From assembly GCF_017813365.1 (NCBI RefSeq), contig NZ_JAGIZA010000023.1, positions 1-64,000 of the forward strand: a stretch of 64,000 bases of DNA, given 5' to 3'. The notes under the pieces were generated by a model. The model did not search any database. It was not told the DNA's origin and saw only the letters and a list, made by a program, of their open reading frames with translations. Position 1 is the stretch's first letter, and each line of letters opens with the position of its first letter. The position numbers were made by a program, and so were the translations under genes. The stretch comes from Roseomonas indoligenes (GTDB lineage: Bacteria; Pseudomonadota; Alphaproteobacteria; Acetobacterales; Acetobacteraceae). Shown in pieces: positions 51,620 to 62,413 of the stretch.

Positions 51620-53167
51620 GTGCGCGTCGTCTTCGTCCTGTTCGACAGCCTCAACCGCCACGCGCTGGGCGCCTATGGCGGCACCGCCGTGCCGACGCCA
51701 AACTTCGACCGCCTGGCGCGGCGCGCGGCCGTGTTCGATACGCACTACGTCGGCAGCCTGCCCTGCATGCCCGCGCGGCGGGACCTGCACACAGGGCGGC
51801 TGAACTTCCTGCACCGCGGCTGGGGGCCCCTGGAGCCCTACGACATCTCCTACGCCGCGCTGCTCGGGAAGGCCGGCGTCTACAGCCACCTCATCTCCGA
51901 CCACTTCCACTACTTCGAGGATGGCGGCGCGACCTACCACCAGCGCTACTCGAGCTGGGAGTACATACGCGGGCAGGAGAAGGACAAGTGGAAGGCGATG
52001 GTGGAGCCGCCGCTGGAGCGGTTCAAGGCCATGTACCACCCGCTGCAGCATCCGGCCGAGCTCACGGACGGCCGGCTGAACTACATGGTCAACCGCGAGT
52101 ACATGAAGGAGGAGGCCGATTTCCCCAGCGTGAAGTGCTTCGACGCGGCGCTGGAGTTCCTGGCCACCAACCGCCACGCCGCCCGCTGGCTGCTGCACCT
52201 CGAGACCTTCGACCCGCACGAGCCCTTCTACGCGCCGCCCCGGCTGCGGGAGCGGTTCCGGACCGGGTATGAGGGGCCGATCCTCGACTGGCCGCGCTAC
52301 AAGCGGGTGACGGAATCGCCCGCCGAGGTCGCCGAGATCCGCGCGAACTACGCCGCCCTGCTCACCCTCTGCGACGAGCAGCTCGGCCGCCTGCTGGACG
52401 TGTTCGATGAGGAGGACCTGTGGCGGGACACGGCGCTGGTCGTCACCACCGACCACGGCTTCCTCTTCGGGGAGCACGAGTGGTGGGCGAAGAACGTGAT
52501 GCCGTTCTACGAGGAGATCGCGCGCATTCCGCTGTTCTTCTGGCATCCCGCGCACCGCTCCGGCGGGAGGCGGGGGGCGCTAACGCAGACGGTAGACCTG
52601 ATGCCCACGATCCTGGACTGCTTCGGGGTGGAGCCGCCATCGGTGGTGACCGGACGCTCCCTCCTGCCCGTGCTCGACAGCGATGCCAAGCTGCGGGACA
52701 CCGCGATCTTCGGGATGTTCGGCGCGGCAGTGAACGTGACGGACGGGCGCCACACCTACTTTCGCTACCCGCCGGACATGATGACGCAGGAGCTGAACGA
52801 GTACGTTCTCATCCCGCTCCATCAAAAGAACTTCTTCGCGACGGAGGAGCTGGCCGGGGCGAGCCTCGTGGAGCCCTTCGGCTTCACCCAGGGCATGCCG
52901 CTGCTGAAGGTGCCGGCGCGCCCTGGGCAGACGACGCGGGAGCCGCCGCACGGGCTCTTCGACGAGGCGCGGACGGTGCTCTACGACCTCACATCGGATC
53001 CCGGCCAGGCCTCGCCGATCGTGGACGAGGCGGTGGTCACGCGCCTGACGGCAGGAATGGTCGAGGCGATGTGCCTGCACGAGGCGCCGGACGAGGCGTT
53101 CCTCCGCCTGGGGGTGGAGCCGCCTCGAACAGCTCACCGTGGCCGGACGATTTCGGAGGCCTCGTGA
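51620..53167 (+). CDS. Sulfatase (formylglycine type)
   Basis: A 515-residue sulfatase. Cys49 in SLPCMPARRDLHTGR fits the C-x-P-x-R signature in which Cys is converted to formylglycine; Asp9 in VLFDSLNRH and the TTDHGFLFGEHEWWAK segment provide metal and substrate ligands. There is no signal peptide, so it is probably cytoplasmic, with formylglycine made by an enzyme outside the window. GTG 51620 is the start. It would cleave a sulfate ester of a compound delivered by the upstream Bug protein. Phosphonate hydrolases share the motif and are an alternative. Confidence 0.9.
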   Translation: MRVVFVLFDSLNRHALGAYGGTAVPTPNFDRLARRAAVFDTHYVGSLPCMPARRDLHTGRLNFLHRGWGPLEPYDISYAALLGKAGVYSHLISDHFHYFEDGGATYHQRYSSWEYIRGQEKDKWKAMVEPPLERFKAMYHPLQHPAELTDGRLNYMVNREYMKEEADFPSVKCFDAALEFLATNRHAARWLLHLETFDPHEPFYAPPRLRERFRTGYEGPILDWPRYKRVTESPAEVAEIRANYAALLTLCDEQLGRLLDVFDEEDLWRDTALVVTTDHGFLFGEHEWWAKNVMPFYEEIARIPLFFWHPAHRSGGRRGALTQTVDLMPTILDCFGVEPPSVVTGRSLLPVLDSDAKLRDTAIFGMFGAAVNVTDGRHTYFRYPPDMMTQELNEYVLIPLHQKNFFATEELAGASLVEPFGFTQGMPLLKVPARPGQTTREPPHGLFDEARTVLYDLTSDPGQASPIVDEAVVTRLTAGMVEAMCLHEAPDEAFLRLGVEPPRTAHRGRTISEAS

Positions 53168-53523
53168 TGGTGCCGCCGCGCTGGCTCACCTGGCTGATGC
53201 TCCTCACATCAAGGTGGAGGGGGCGCTATCGGCCGGAGCGGCGCTACATGCGCGGCGGCTGAACCTGCCAGACTGAATGGGCGGCTGCAACAATCCCAAT
53301 CCACCTTGCGGGCGGCTAGCTTGATCGAAATGCGCTCGTCAGCGCGGCGATGCGAACACAATCCCGCACCCGGCATTGCAAGGTAGCGATGTCCGCTCTT
53401 GAGACGAACGCCAAGGCCACTGAGTGGCAGAGTTGGGCGCGAAGCAGCCGTGGCTGGGTCTGGCCGACTTCGCCCGGGTGGGTTCAGGGCGACCGTTACC
53501 TGAGCGGTCAACCGTCACGGCGT
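53168..53523. other. Intergenic region between the convergent sulfatase and M20 genes
   Basis: About 356 bases with no convincing gene on either strand. Short frames exist but lack ribosome binding sites and family patterns. No clear terminator with a T run was seen. Confidence 0.55.
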
Positions 53524-54833
53524 TCATGTCCTCAGTCCGCAGAAACGCACGGTGGCGGCGGCGATCATCTGCGCTGCTTCCAGCAGCGAGGCTAGGTCCA
53601 CGGACTCGTCCGGTCCGTGGGCATCCGCCGAGAGCGCGCCGTAGACGATGCCCTTGATACCGTGTGCGGCGTAGTGCGCCGCATCCGTCACCCCGAGCGC
53701 GCCCTCGAAGGTCACGGGCAGCCCTGCGGCCTCGCGGCTCTCCCTCAAGGCCCGGGAGAGCGGGTGGTCCACCGGCGTGTCCACGGGCGGGAAGTGCAGG
53801 CCGTAGAGATCCCAGATGACCTGGGGCGGGTGCTCGCGCAGCCAGGGGTCGGAAGCCGCGAAGCGGGCGATGCAGGCCTCGAACTCGCGCCGGATATCGG
53901 CGGAACGCTCGTGCGGTAGGAACTTCAGGTCGAAGTCGATCGTGCAGGTGTCCGGCACGATGGCGGGGTTGCTGAGGATCGTCGGCATCCCGTCCGGCCC
54001 GCATCCCGCGCCCGCCACCATCACGCCGGGGCTGATCGTGTTCATCCCCGGCGGCATGCCGGGGTAAGAGCGGTTCACGCCCCACTCCGTCTCCAGCTCC
54101 CGCACCGCGCCCAGAAGGCGCGCGCCCAGTTCGATGGCGTTCACGCTGCGCCCGGAGCTGCGCGCGGGGTGGTCGCCGGGATAGATGGAGGCGAAGCGGC
54201 GCGAGGAGTGGCCGTTCAGCCCGCGAACCACCACGCGCACCCATTCCAGCCCGCCGGCCGAGGGGCGGATAGTGCCGCCGCTGCTCTCCGCCACCAGCAC
54301 GGCGCCGGGAGCGGGCTGGCGCGCAGCGGCCTGCATGGCGCCGAAGCCACCGGCCTCCTCGTCCACCACCGCGTGGAATTCCAGCCGGCCGTCCAGCACC
54401 AGGCCGAGACCCCGGATGGCGCGGCAGGCGGCGATGCAGGCGGCCAGCCCGGCCTTCATGTCGCCGGCGCCGCGCCCGTACATGCGGCCGTCCCGGATTT
54501 CCGCCCCGAAAGGATCGGTGGTCCAGGATGCCCGGTCGCCCACCGGCACCACGTCCACATGGCCGCAAAGGGCGAGGCTGCGCTCCTGGCCTCCCGCCCA
54601 GTGGCCGTAGAGGTTCGGGCGGTTGGGCAGAGGGAAGCTCCGCTCGGTCGTGAAGCCCAAGGCGCGCAGTTCGGCCTCGATCGCGTCCTGCACCTCGGCC
54701 TCCCGGTTCTGGGCGGGGTCGGCGACGAACTTCGGGTTCACGCTGGGAATGCGGACGAGGCGTTGCAGCAGCGCGACGGTGTTATCGTGTTCCCGCGCTA
54801 CGGCCTCGCGCAGCGGGGCTTCCCAGGCTTCGG

Positions 54834-54837
<4 letters not shown>
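53524..54837 (-). CDS. M20-family metallo-deacylase/peptidase
   Basis: A 437-residue M20 protein with ALCGHVDVVPVGDR (metal His and Asp), GRGAGDMKAGLA, VDEEAGGFGAM (Glu pair) and a C-terminal SADAHGPDESVDLASL with the last metal His. It resembles ArgE/DapE and acylaminoacyl deacylases. Its start overlaps the stop of the formylglutamate-amidohydrolase homologue in an ATGA. It is the last gene of a four-gene minus-strand operon. It is not closely similar to the M20 gene at 20697 but has the same kind of neighbour. Confidence 0.9.
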
Positions 54838-55615
<778 letters not shown>

Positions 55616-55616
<1 letters not shown>

Positions 55617-56923
55617 TAGTAAATCGCCGCGTAGCGGTCGCAGAGTTCCTCCGGCGTCAGGTCGGCGACGAGGGACAGTTCCTTCCGCTTCACCGCGACG
55701 AGGCAGTCGCTCAGCACCGGCGGCAGCCAGGACTGCACCGCCGCGTCGGCGCGAAAGGCTTCCAGCGCCGCGGGAAGGCTCTCCGGAAGGCGATGGGCGC
55801 CCAGTCGCGCGCGCTCCGCCTCCGTCATCCCGGAAGGGTCGGTGTTGACCAGCGGCGGCTGCGCCAGCCCGGCGCGCAGCCCCTCCAGCCCCGCGAAGAT
55901 CAGCGCGGCCAGGGCCAGGTAGGGGTTAGCCGTGGCGTCGGTGGCGCGGAACTCGAAATTCGCGACCTTCGCCGGATCGGTGCCGGGCAGCTCCGGGATC
56001 GGGCAGATCCGCAGCGCCGCCTCCCGGTTGCGAAGGCCGAGGCAGGAATAGGCCGCGCTCCAATGGTGCGGGACTAGGCGCAGGTAGGAGAGGGGGCTCG
56101 GCGCCGTCAGCGCCAGCAGCGCGGGCATGTGCCGCACCACCCCCGCCGCGAAGCGCCCGGCGGCTTCGGAGAGGCCGCCGGGCCGCGCGGGGTCGTAGGT
56201 GGCGGGCTGCCCTTCCCGGTCGCGGAAGCTGAGATGGATGTGCACGCCGTTGCCCACGCCGTCCGGCGCGGTCTTCGGGGCGAAGCTGGCGCGCCAGCCC
56301 TGGTGGGCGGCCAGTTCCCGCACGATCATCCGCAGCGCGACCGCCCGGTCCGCCGCGGCCAGCGCGCCGGCGGGGCGGCAGGTCACCTCGAACTGGTCCG
56401 TGCCGTATTCCGGCAGGAACATCTCCGGCTCCAGCCCCGCCGCCTTCAGCAGGCCCATCAGCCCCGGCCCGAAAGGATCGGCCCGGCGCGCGGCCGCGAT
56501 GGAGAAGGCGGGGGCAGGGGCCCAGTCCGCGCCGAGAATCTGGAACTCGTGCTCGAAGGCGGCGACGGGGACCAGCCCCGCCTCGCGCTCCAGCGCCGCC
56601 ACCGCACGCTTCAGCAGGCTGCGCGGGCAACACTCCCAGGGGGTGCCGTCCAGCCCCGTGATGTCGGAAAAATAGGTGTGCAGCGGCGTGGTGCCAAGGC
56701 CTTCCAGCCGGATCGCCGTCGCCGGATCGGGCATCAGGCGCAGGTCGCCGGCGGAGCCCCAGGGGTTGTCCTCCGCGATGAGGTCGAAGGGCGTCAGCGC
56801 CATGTTCGCCGGCACCCAGCCGCAACCGCGCGTGAGATAGCCCTCCAGCGCCGCCGGCATGAAGCCCCGGCCGCGGGTGATGGCGACGAGGTCGGTGGTG
56901 AGGAGGGTGACGAGCTCGTCCAT
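55616..56923 (-). CDS. Glutamine synthetase-family ligase (GlnA-like, not housekeeping)
   Basis: A 435-residue protein with the glutamine synthetase catalytic domain: AFEHEFQILG, GNGVHIHLSFRD, VPHHWSAAYSCLGLRNREA and FEFRATDATANPYLALAALI. The N-terminal beta-grasp region is short and the tail lacks the adenylylation loop of GlnA, as in gamma-glutamyl-amine/amide ligases. It would form a gamma-glutamyl or similar amide using ATP. ATG 56923 overlaps the stop of the amidase gene by one base. Grouped with an amidase and a deformylase, it suggests amine or amide catabolism through a glutamyl conjugate (inference). Confidence 0.87.
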
Positions 56924-57561
56924 CACCCCTCTCCCGCCAGCGCGTCCAGCCTCGCGGCGACCGTAGCCGTGTCGCTCACCCAGCAGTAGCCTCCGAAGGC
57001 ATTCACGGCGGCGCGGTGCCGTTCCTCGCTGTAAGTGGCGCAGGCATCGTCCACCAGGGTGACGAGATAGCCGCGATCCGCCGCGTCCCGCACCGCCATG
57101 TCCACGCACTGGTCCGTCACCACCCCGGCGATGATCAGGTAGCGCACGCCGAGATTCCGCAGCACGTAGTCGATGTTGGTGGAGTTGAAGACGCCGGAGG
57201 AGGTCTTCGGCAGCACGATCTCGTCCTCCACCGGCGCCAGCGCCTCGATCACGCGCCCCTCCGGCGCGCCCTTCGGCACATGCATGTCCGAGAGTTTGTG
57301 ATCGAGCGAGCGGTCCCGCCCGTGGCTCGTCAGGCTCTCGATAACCGTGTGCAGCACGTCCGCACCCGCGCCCCGTGCCGCCGCGAGGAGGCGCCGCTGG
57401 TTCGGGATCACCGTGTCGCGCAGGCGGCCGTAGTAGTAGGGCCGCTCGTCATAGGGGTGCTCCAGCCCCGGCTCCACCCAGATGCGCTGCATGTCCACGA
57501 GCAGCAGGGCGGTCTCGCCGCGGCGATAGGGCGCGTCGCGGCGCGCCGGATCCTGGGTCAT
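56923..57561 (-). CDS. Isochorismatase-fold cysteine hydrolase
   Basis: A 212-residue cysteine hydrolase with the triad Asp in ALLLVDMQ, Lys in IVLPKTSSGVF and Cys in VVTDQCVDM. Relatives are N-carbamoylsarcosine amidase, maleamate amidase, nicotinamidase and ureidoacrylate amidase. ATG 57561 is preferred (AGGA upstream); a 20-residue longer form from 57621 has no ribosome binding site. First gene of the minus-strand operon. It likely releases ammonia from a linear amide. Confidence 0.9.
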   Translation of the reverse strand: MTQDPARRDAPYRRGETALLLVDMQRIWVEPGLEHPYDERPYYYGRLRDTVIPNQRRLLAAARGAGADVLHTVIESLTSHGRDRSLDHKLSDMHVPKGAPEGRVIEALAPVEDEIVLPKTSSGVFNSTNIDYVLRNLGVRYLIIAGVVTDQCVDMAVRDAADRGYLVTLVDDACATYSEERHRAAVNAFGGYCWVSDTATVAARLDALAGEG

Positions 57562-57730
57562 GCCTGGGCCGTCCTGCGGCTGGGCCGGGTGGCGGGGCAC
57601 CGCGGCCGGGGAGGTTGGCATCCATTACAACCGACGGTCCCGCCGGTGAAGATGAAACAAGATTGACAGGGACCGGGCGTGCCATTCTGCTGCCCCTGAC
57701 AGTCCATCAGACCGCGCGGAGCCACCCGCC

Positions 57731-59320
57731 ATGCATCGCCGCCAGCTTCTCTCCCTTGCGGGCGCCTCCATCGGCGCCTCCCTCGCCTCTCCGCGCCTCG
57801 GTGCGGCGCAAGGGCAGCGGCTGCTCCGCTTCGTGCCGCACGCGGATCTCGCGGTGGTCGATCCGGTCTGGACCACCGCCTACGTCACCCGCAACCACGC
57901 CTATCTCGTCTTCGACACGCTCTACGGGATGGACGCCGCTTACAACCCGCAGCCGCAGATGGTGGCCGGGCACGCCGTGGAGGAGGATGGGCGCCGCTGG
58001 ACGCTGACCCTGCGCGAAGGCCTGGCCTTCCACGACGGCACGCCGGTGCTGGCGCGGGACTGCGTGGCCAGCATCCGCCGCTGGGGCAGGCGCGACGACC
58101 TCGGCCGCACACTGCTCTCCATCACGGACGAGCTCTTCGCGCCGGATGACAGGACGATCGCCTTCCGGCTGAAGCGGCCCTTCCCGCTGCTGCCCTTCGT
58201 GCTCGGCAAGACCTCCGGCCTCGTCTGCGCGATGATGCCGGCCCGCATCGCGGAGGGGAGCCCGGACAAGGCCTTTACCGAGGTGGTCGGCAGCGGCCCC
58301 TTCCGCTTCCGGGCCGATGAGCGCGTGGCGGGCGACCGCGTGGTGTACGAGCGCTTCGCCGCCTACCGCCCGCGCGAGGGCGCGGCCGCCTCCGGCACGG
58401 CGGGGCCGAAGATCGCGCATCTCGACCGCGTGGAGTGGAAGGTCATCAGCGACGCCTCCACCGCCGCCTCCGCCCTGCGGGCAGGGGAGGTGGACTGGTA
58501 CGAGTTGCCGGGCGCGGACATCCTGCCGCTGCTGCGGCGGGGGCGGGACATCAAGGTCGAGACGCTCGACCCATCCGGCTATATCGGCTCCCTCCGCCTG
58601 AACCACCTGCACGGCCCGGCCGCGAACCGCGAGGTGCGGCGCGCCATGGTCGCCGCCATCTCGCAGGCGGATGTGGTGATGGCCTCCGCCGGCACGGACC
58701 CGGCTCTTTGGAAGGCGGGGGTAGGCTTCTTCTGCCCGGACACCCCCCTGGCCAACGATGCCGGTCTCTCGGCCCTGACCGGCCCGCGCGACAAGGCGGC
58801 GCTGCGCGGCGCGCTGCAATCCGCCGGCCTCTCGGGCGAGAAGCTCGTCTTCATGACGCCCTCCGACATCCAGCTGAACAACAGCGCCTCGGAAGTGGCG
58901 GCGGACGCGCTGCGCCAGGCCGGGATGAACGTGGACCTGCAGGCCATGGACTGGGGCACCATGCTCCAGCGCCGGAACAAGAAGGAACCGGCCTCGCAGG
59001 GCGGCTGGCACGCCTATGTCGCCTTCAACACCGGCTCCGACATGCTGAACCCCGCCGTGCACCCGCTGCTGCGCGGCGACGGCGCCAGCGGCGCCTATGG
59101 CTGGTCCGAGGACCCTGCGATCGAGCGGCTGCGGGAGGCGTGGTTCGCCGCCCCGGATCTCGCCGCGCAGCAGGCGGCCGCCCGCCAGCTGCAGGAGGAG
59201 GCCTTCGGCCACGTCCCCTACATCCCGCTGGGCCAGGTGGCGCAGCTCACGGCCTATCGCGGCGACCTCAATGGGATGCCCAGGGGCGTGCCGGTGTTCT
59301 GGGGCATCCGCCGGGGCTGA
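57731..59320 (+). CDS. Dpp/Opp-type binding protein without its own permease
   Basis: A 529-residue SBP_bac_5 protein. The signal peptide is MHRRQLLSLAGASIGASLA, then LLRFVPHADLAVVDPVWTT, YLVFDTLYGMDAAYNPQPQ and VGSGPFRFRAD. It aligns over its whole length with 34004-35590 and ends with the same VPVFWGIRRG-type tail (FPIFWNIRRG there). It is divergent from the amidase operon, so it is probably that operon's uptake component. No permease or ATPase gene adjoins. Confidence 0.93.
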   Translation: MHRRQLLSLAGASIGASLASPRLGAAQGQRLLRFVPHADLAVVDPVWTTAYVTRNHAYLVFDTLYGMDAAYNPQPQMVAGHAVEEDGRRWTLTLREGLAFHDGTPVLARDCVASIRRWGRRDDLGRTLLSITDELFAPDDRTIAFRLKRPFPLLPFVLGKTSGLVCAMMPARIAEGSPDKAFTEVVGSGPFRFRADERVAGDRVVYERFAAYRPREGAAASGTAGPKIAHLDRVEWKVISDASTAASALRAGEVDWYELPGADILPLLRRGRDIKVETLDPSGYIGSLRLNHLHGPAANREVRRAMVAAISQADVVMASAGTDPALWKAGVGFFCPDTPLANDAGLSALTGPRDKAALRGALQSAGLSGEKLVFMTPSDIQLNNSASEVAADALRQAGMNVDLQAMDWGTMLQRRNKKEPASQGGWHAYVAFNTGSDMLNPAVHPLLRGDGASGAYGWSEDPAIERLREAWFAAPDLAAQQAAARQLQEEAFGHVPYIPLGQVAQLTAYRGDLNGMPRGVPVFWGIRRG

Positions 59321-59344
59321 GCGCCGCGCCTGCGGAAGGGGCTC

Positions 59345-60226
59345 TCAGCCCTCCCGCTTCTCCTCTCCGCCGGAGTTGGTGACGCGATTCCTTGCGCGCA
59401 CGGCCTCGATCTCGCGCACTCGCCGCCGCACGCCCTCGTCGCGCTGCTCCACGAGGCAGGCCAGCAGCGTCTCCACCTGGGCGAGAGCGGGCACCATGGT
59501 ATCGTAGGGAGAGGCAGCCTCCACCGGGGCGGTGAAGACCACCTCGGCATGCCGCGCGACCGGTGACCGCCAGGTATCGGTAAAGAGGATGATCCGCACC
59601 CCGCGCCCGGCCGCCTGTTCGGCAAAGTCGACCACATCCGCTTGGTAGCGCCGGTAGTCGAAGACGATCAGCACGTCCGGTACCGCGAGATCCACCAGCG
59701 CGTCCACCATCTCCGCATGCGTGCCGTTCAGGTGCCGCACGCCGGGGCGGAACTGGACGAGGTGGGTGTGCAGGATGCCCGCGAGGTGGCGGCTGAACCG
59801 CCCCCCGTGCAGCGCCACCCGCGCCTTCCGGTCCAGGATCATCGTGGCCGCGCGGGCGTGATTCTCCGCCAGATCTCGTCGCCGGGTCTCGGCCAGCGCC
59901 GCCTCCACGGAGGCCAGGTAGCCGCCCGGGGCATTCTGCGCCTCGTCGCGCGCCTCCATCATCATGAGGGGCGATCGGAGGCGGTCCTCCACCTCACCGA
60001 GGAGAGCGCGCTGGAAGGCGGGAAAGCCTTCGTAGCCGAGCTTGACGATAAGGCGCACGACGGTCGGGTCGCTCACCCCCGCGCGCTTCGCCAGGCTGGC
60101 CACCGTGCCGAGCCCGGCGATCGGGTACTCCTCCAGCAACACCTGGGCGACCCGCATCTCCGCCGGGGTGAAGGGCACGGGCGGCACATGGAGTAGCGCG
60201 TGAACTCGGGTGGTGGGAACGCTCAT
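59345..60226 (-). CDS. MurR/RpiR-family regulator
   Basis: A 293-residue regulator: N-terminal RpiR helix-turn-helix (FTPAEMRVAQVLLEEYP, TVASLAKRAGVSDPTVVRL) and a C-terminal SIS domain (LHGGRFSRHLAGIL, DVLIVFDYRRYQADVVDF). SIS domains usually bind phosphosugars, but many RpiR proteins in this bacterial group stand next to amino-compound genes. ATG 60226 gives the usual N-terminus; ATG 60268 is an alternative. It is convergent with the binding-protein gene and may regulate it. Confidence 0.88.
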   Translation of the reverse strand: MSVPTTRVHALLHVPPVPFTPAEMRVAQVLLEEYPIAGLGTVASLAKRAGVSDPTVVRLIVKLGYEGFPAFQRALLGEVEDRLRSPLMMMEARDEAQNAPGGYLASVEAALAETRRRDLAENHARAATMILDRKARVALHGGRFSRHLAGILHTHLVQFRPGVRHLNGTHAEMVDALVDLAVPDVLIVFDYRRYQADVVDFAEQAAGRGVRIILFTDTWRSPVARHAEVVFTAPVEAASPYDTMVPALAQVETLLACLVEQRDEGVRRRVREIEAVRARNRVTNSGGEEKREG

Positions 60227-60533
60227 CGGGGTGTTCCGGAAAGCCGGCAGTCCGCCCTCATGGTCCATTTATCGACGATGCGCCATGCTGGCCGCACCAT
60301 CCACCACCTAACTGAACGCCTTCCGCTGCTTCCGGCCGGAAACGAAATGGCGGCTTCGGACGTGTAAGGGCGGAGAAGCGGCCGAAGCGGCGGCCCATCT
60401 CGCCCACTATCGACTTCCCGGGCGCGGATTAGGCAGCCGGTGCATTGCGGCGGCGTTCCGGCGGTGGTGGCGAACCCAGCAGGCCTCCATGCATGGTGCC
60501 TGCCGCCAGCAACCCTGACGGAGGAACCTCTGG

Positions 60534-61208
60534 ATGCCTGACGTGGAGCAGATGATCCAGCGGCAGAAGATGCTGGCCGACTTCGGCGAGTTCGCCCTGC
60601 GCTGCGATGATCTGGGCGAGATCCTGCAGGAGGCCTGCCGCCTCGTTGGCGAGACGCTCGGAACCAGCCGGGCCAAGGTCCTGGAAATCCAGGAGGGCGG
60701 TAAGGTGCTTTGGGTGAGGGCCGGGGTGGGCTGGGCCGAGGGCGTCGTGGGCCGGGTACGCCTGCCCATGACGGAGCACTCCTCTGAGACCTACTCTATC
60801 GAGAAGCGCGTCCTCGTCGTCACACAGGACATCAGCAAGGAAGATCGCTTCCAGGTTCCTGAATTCATGAAGAAGGCCGGTGTGGTGGCGCTGGTGAACG
60901 CTCCGATTCTGCTGCCCGGGGAAAGGGCCTATGGCCTGCTCCAGATGGACGACACCGAGCCGCGCGAGTTTGGCGAAGAGGACACAGAGTTCCTCCGCAC
61001 CTACACTATCATCCTCGGGCCGATGCTCGACCGGCTGCTGAAGGTGAGCGAGTTGCGTCGCACCGAGGAGCGCTTCCGCCTCATGATGGAGGAGGCGCGG
61101 GACTACGCCATCTTCACCGCGGACCGGGATGACCGGATCATCGATTGGCTGCCCGGGGCGGCGGCCGTGTACGGATGGTCCGCAGAGGAGGCGAGGGGCC
61201 AGTGGTCC
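60534..61208 (+). pseudogene. GAF-PAS sensor protein, 3' end lost at an IS3-family insertion
   Basis: The reading frame gives 225 residues: a GAF domain (residues about 10-170, with ACRLVGETLGTSRAKVLEI and VNAPILLPGERAYGLLQM) and the first half of a PAS domain (RFRLMMEEARDYAIFTADRDDRIIDW, GWSAEEARGQ). The frame then runs into the IS left end and stops at its first TGA (61209-61211). The rest of the PAS domain and any kinase or output domain are missing, and they are not found after the IS, so sequence was deleted. Originally probably a sensor kinase or diguanylate cyclase. Confidence 0.8.
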
Positions 61209-61281
61209 TGACCCCGGAAACTGGTCCGGCGGGGGCGCGAATTTTTGGGCACTGTAAGCCCCCGAGGAGGGGGGCGGTGCC

Positions 61282-61548
61282 ATGAAGCAGAAGCGGTACA
61301 CGGATGAACAGATCGCCTTTGCCCTGCGACAGGCGGAGAGCGGCATGGCGGTGGCCGAGATCTGCCGCAAGCTCGGCGTCTCGGAGCCGACCTTTTACCG
61401 GTGGAAGAAGCAGTATGCCGGGATGGGGACGGTGGAGATCCGACGGCTGAAGCAGCTTGAGGAGGAGAATGCCAAGCTCAAGCGGCTGGTCGCCGACCTC
61501 AGCCTCGACAAGACCTTGCTGCAGGACGTGCTGCGAAAAAAATGGTGA
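61282..61548 (+). CDS. IS3-family orfA (helix-turn-helix protein)
   Basis: An 88-residue OrfA: helix-turn-helix KQKRYTDEQIAFALRQAESG, AEICRKLGVSEPTFYRWKKQ, then a leucine-zipper-like coiled coil (RRLKQLEEENAKLKRLVADL). It binds the IS ends and normally fuses to OrfB through a -1 frameshift; AAAAAAATG at 61536-61544 is a suitable slippery site at the overlap. Confidence 0.9.
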   Translation: MKQKRYTDEQIAFALRQAESGMAVAEICRKLGVSEPTFYRWKKQYAGMGTVEIRRLKQLEEENAKLKRLVADLSLDKTLLQDVLRKKW

Positions 61549-62213
61549 GGCCCGCGCTGCGCCGCGAGGTGGTGGCTGTGCTGCGAGGCAGCTACCGGAT
61601 CAGCGAGCGTCGGGCCTGCTCGGCGACGGGGTTCCATCGATCCGCCCAGCGCTACCGCTCGCGGCGCGACCCGCAGGTCGAGCTACGCATGCGGCTGCGC
61701 GACCTGGCCGCGGTGCGGGTTCGCTACGGCTATCGGCGCCTGCACGTGCTGCTCCGGCGCGAGGGCTGGCCGGTGAACCACAAGCGCGTCCACCGGCTCT
61801 ACGCCGAGGAAGGACTGTCGATCCGCACCAAGCAGCCCCGCCGCAAGCGGGCCTGGCGCTACCGGCAGGGGCGGCCGGGCGCGACGGTTCCGAACGAGAT
61901 CTGGGCGATGGACTTCATGTCCGACCAGTTGTTCAACGGCCGCCTGCTCGACCACTGGGCCTACCTCAACGGGGTCGGGATCGACTTCTCACGCCCGGGC
62001 AAGCCCACGGACAATGCGTTTATTGAGGCGTTCAACGCCCGTCTGCGCGCCGAGTGCCTGAACGCCTCGTGGTTCCTGTCCCTGGCTGACGCCCGGGCGC
62101 GCATCGAGGAATGGAGGTGCCACTACAACGAGGAGCGACCCCACTCGGCCCTGGGGAACTTGACCCCAGAGGCCTTTGCCGACCAGGCTCAACCAGCCCG
62201 AGAGCTTGCGTAG
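61542..62213 (+). pseudogene. IS3-family orfB with in-frame deletion of the central catalytic Asp
   Basis: The frame is open for 223 residues but passes directly from EIWAMDFMSDQLFNG to RLLDHWAYLNGVGIDFSRPG. Intact relatives have about 50 residues between these points, including the DNGPEF motif with the second Asp of the DDE triad. The first Asp (AMDF) and the Glu (AFIEAFNARL) remain. The transposase should therefore be inactive even though no stop or frameshift interrupts it. Confidence in the deletion rests on remembered family structure. Confidence 0.8.
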
Positions 62214-62413
62214 ACCCCGGACCTAAATAGGGGGCGGGACCAGTGGGGGCTGGTCAATTCTCGGACCCGCTCAGCAGCTATTCCGCCGCCGTCGGAGCGG
62301 CTGCTACATGACACAGGCGAACCTGACGGCCGGCGGGCAGCGTGCCCGAGAGGCGACGGAATGGCTTGTGACAGCCCCTGCGGCGGCACAACGCTTTGTC
62401 TAGCCGAAGCCTC

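Larger units (their letters stand above)
61209..62256 (+). mobile_element. IS3-family element, internally deleted
   Basis: Imperfect terminal inverted repeats are visible: left TGACC...ACTGGTCC from 61209, right end reading inward from 62256 as TGACC...ACTGGTCC. Two overlapping frames, orfA and orfB, have the IS3 layout. The flanking bases (TCC left, ATT right) show no target duplication, which fits a later deletion next to the element. The element is about 1.05 kb, shorter than usual because of the orfB deletion. Confidence 0.85.
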
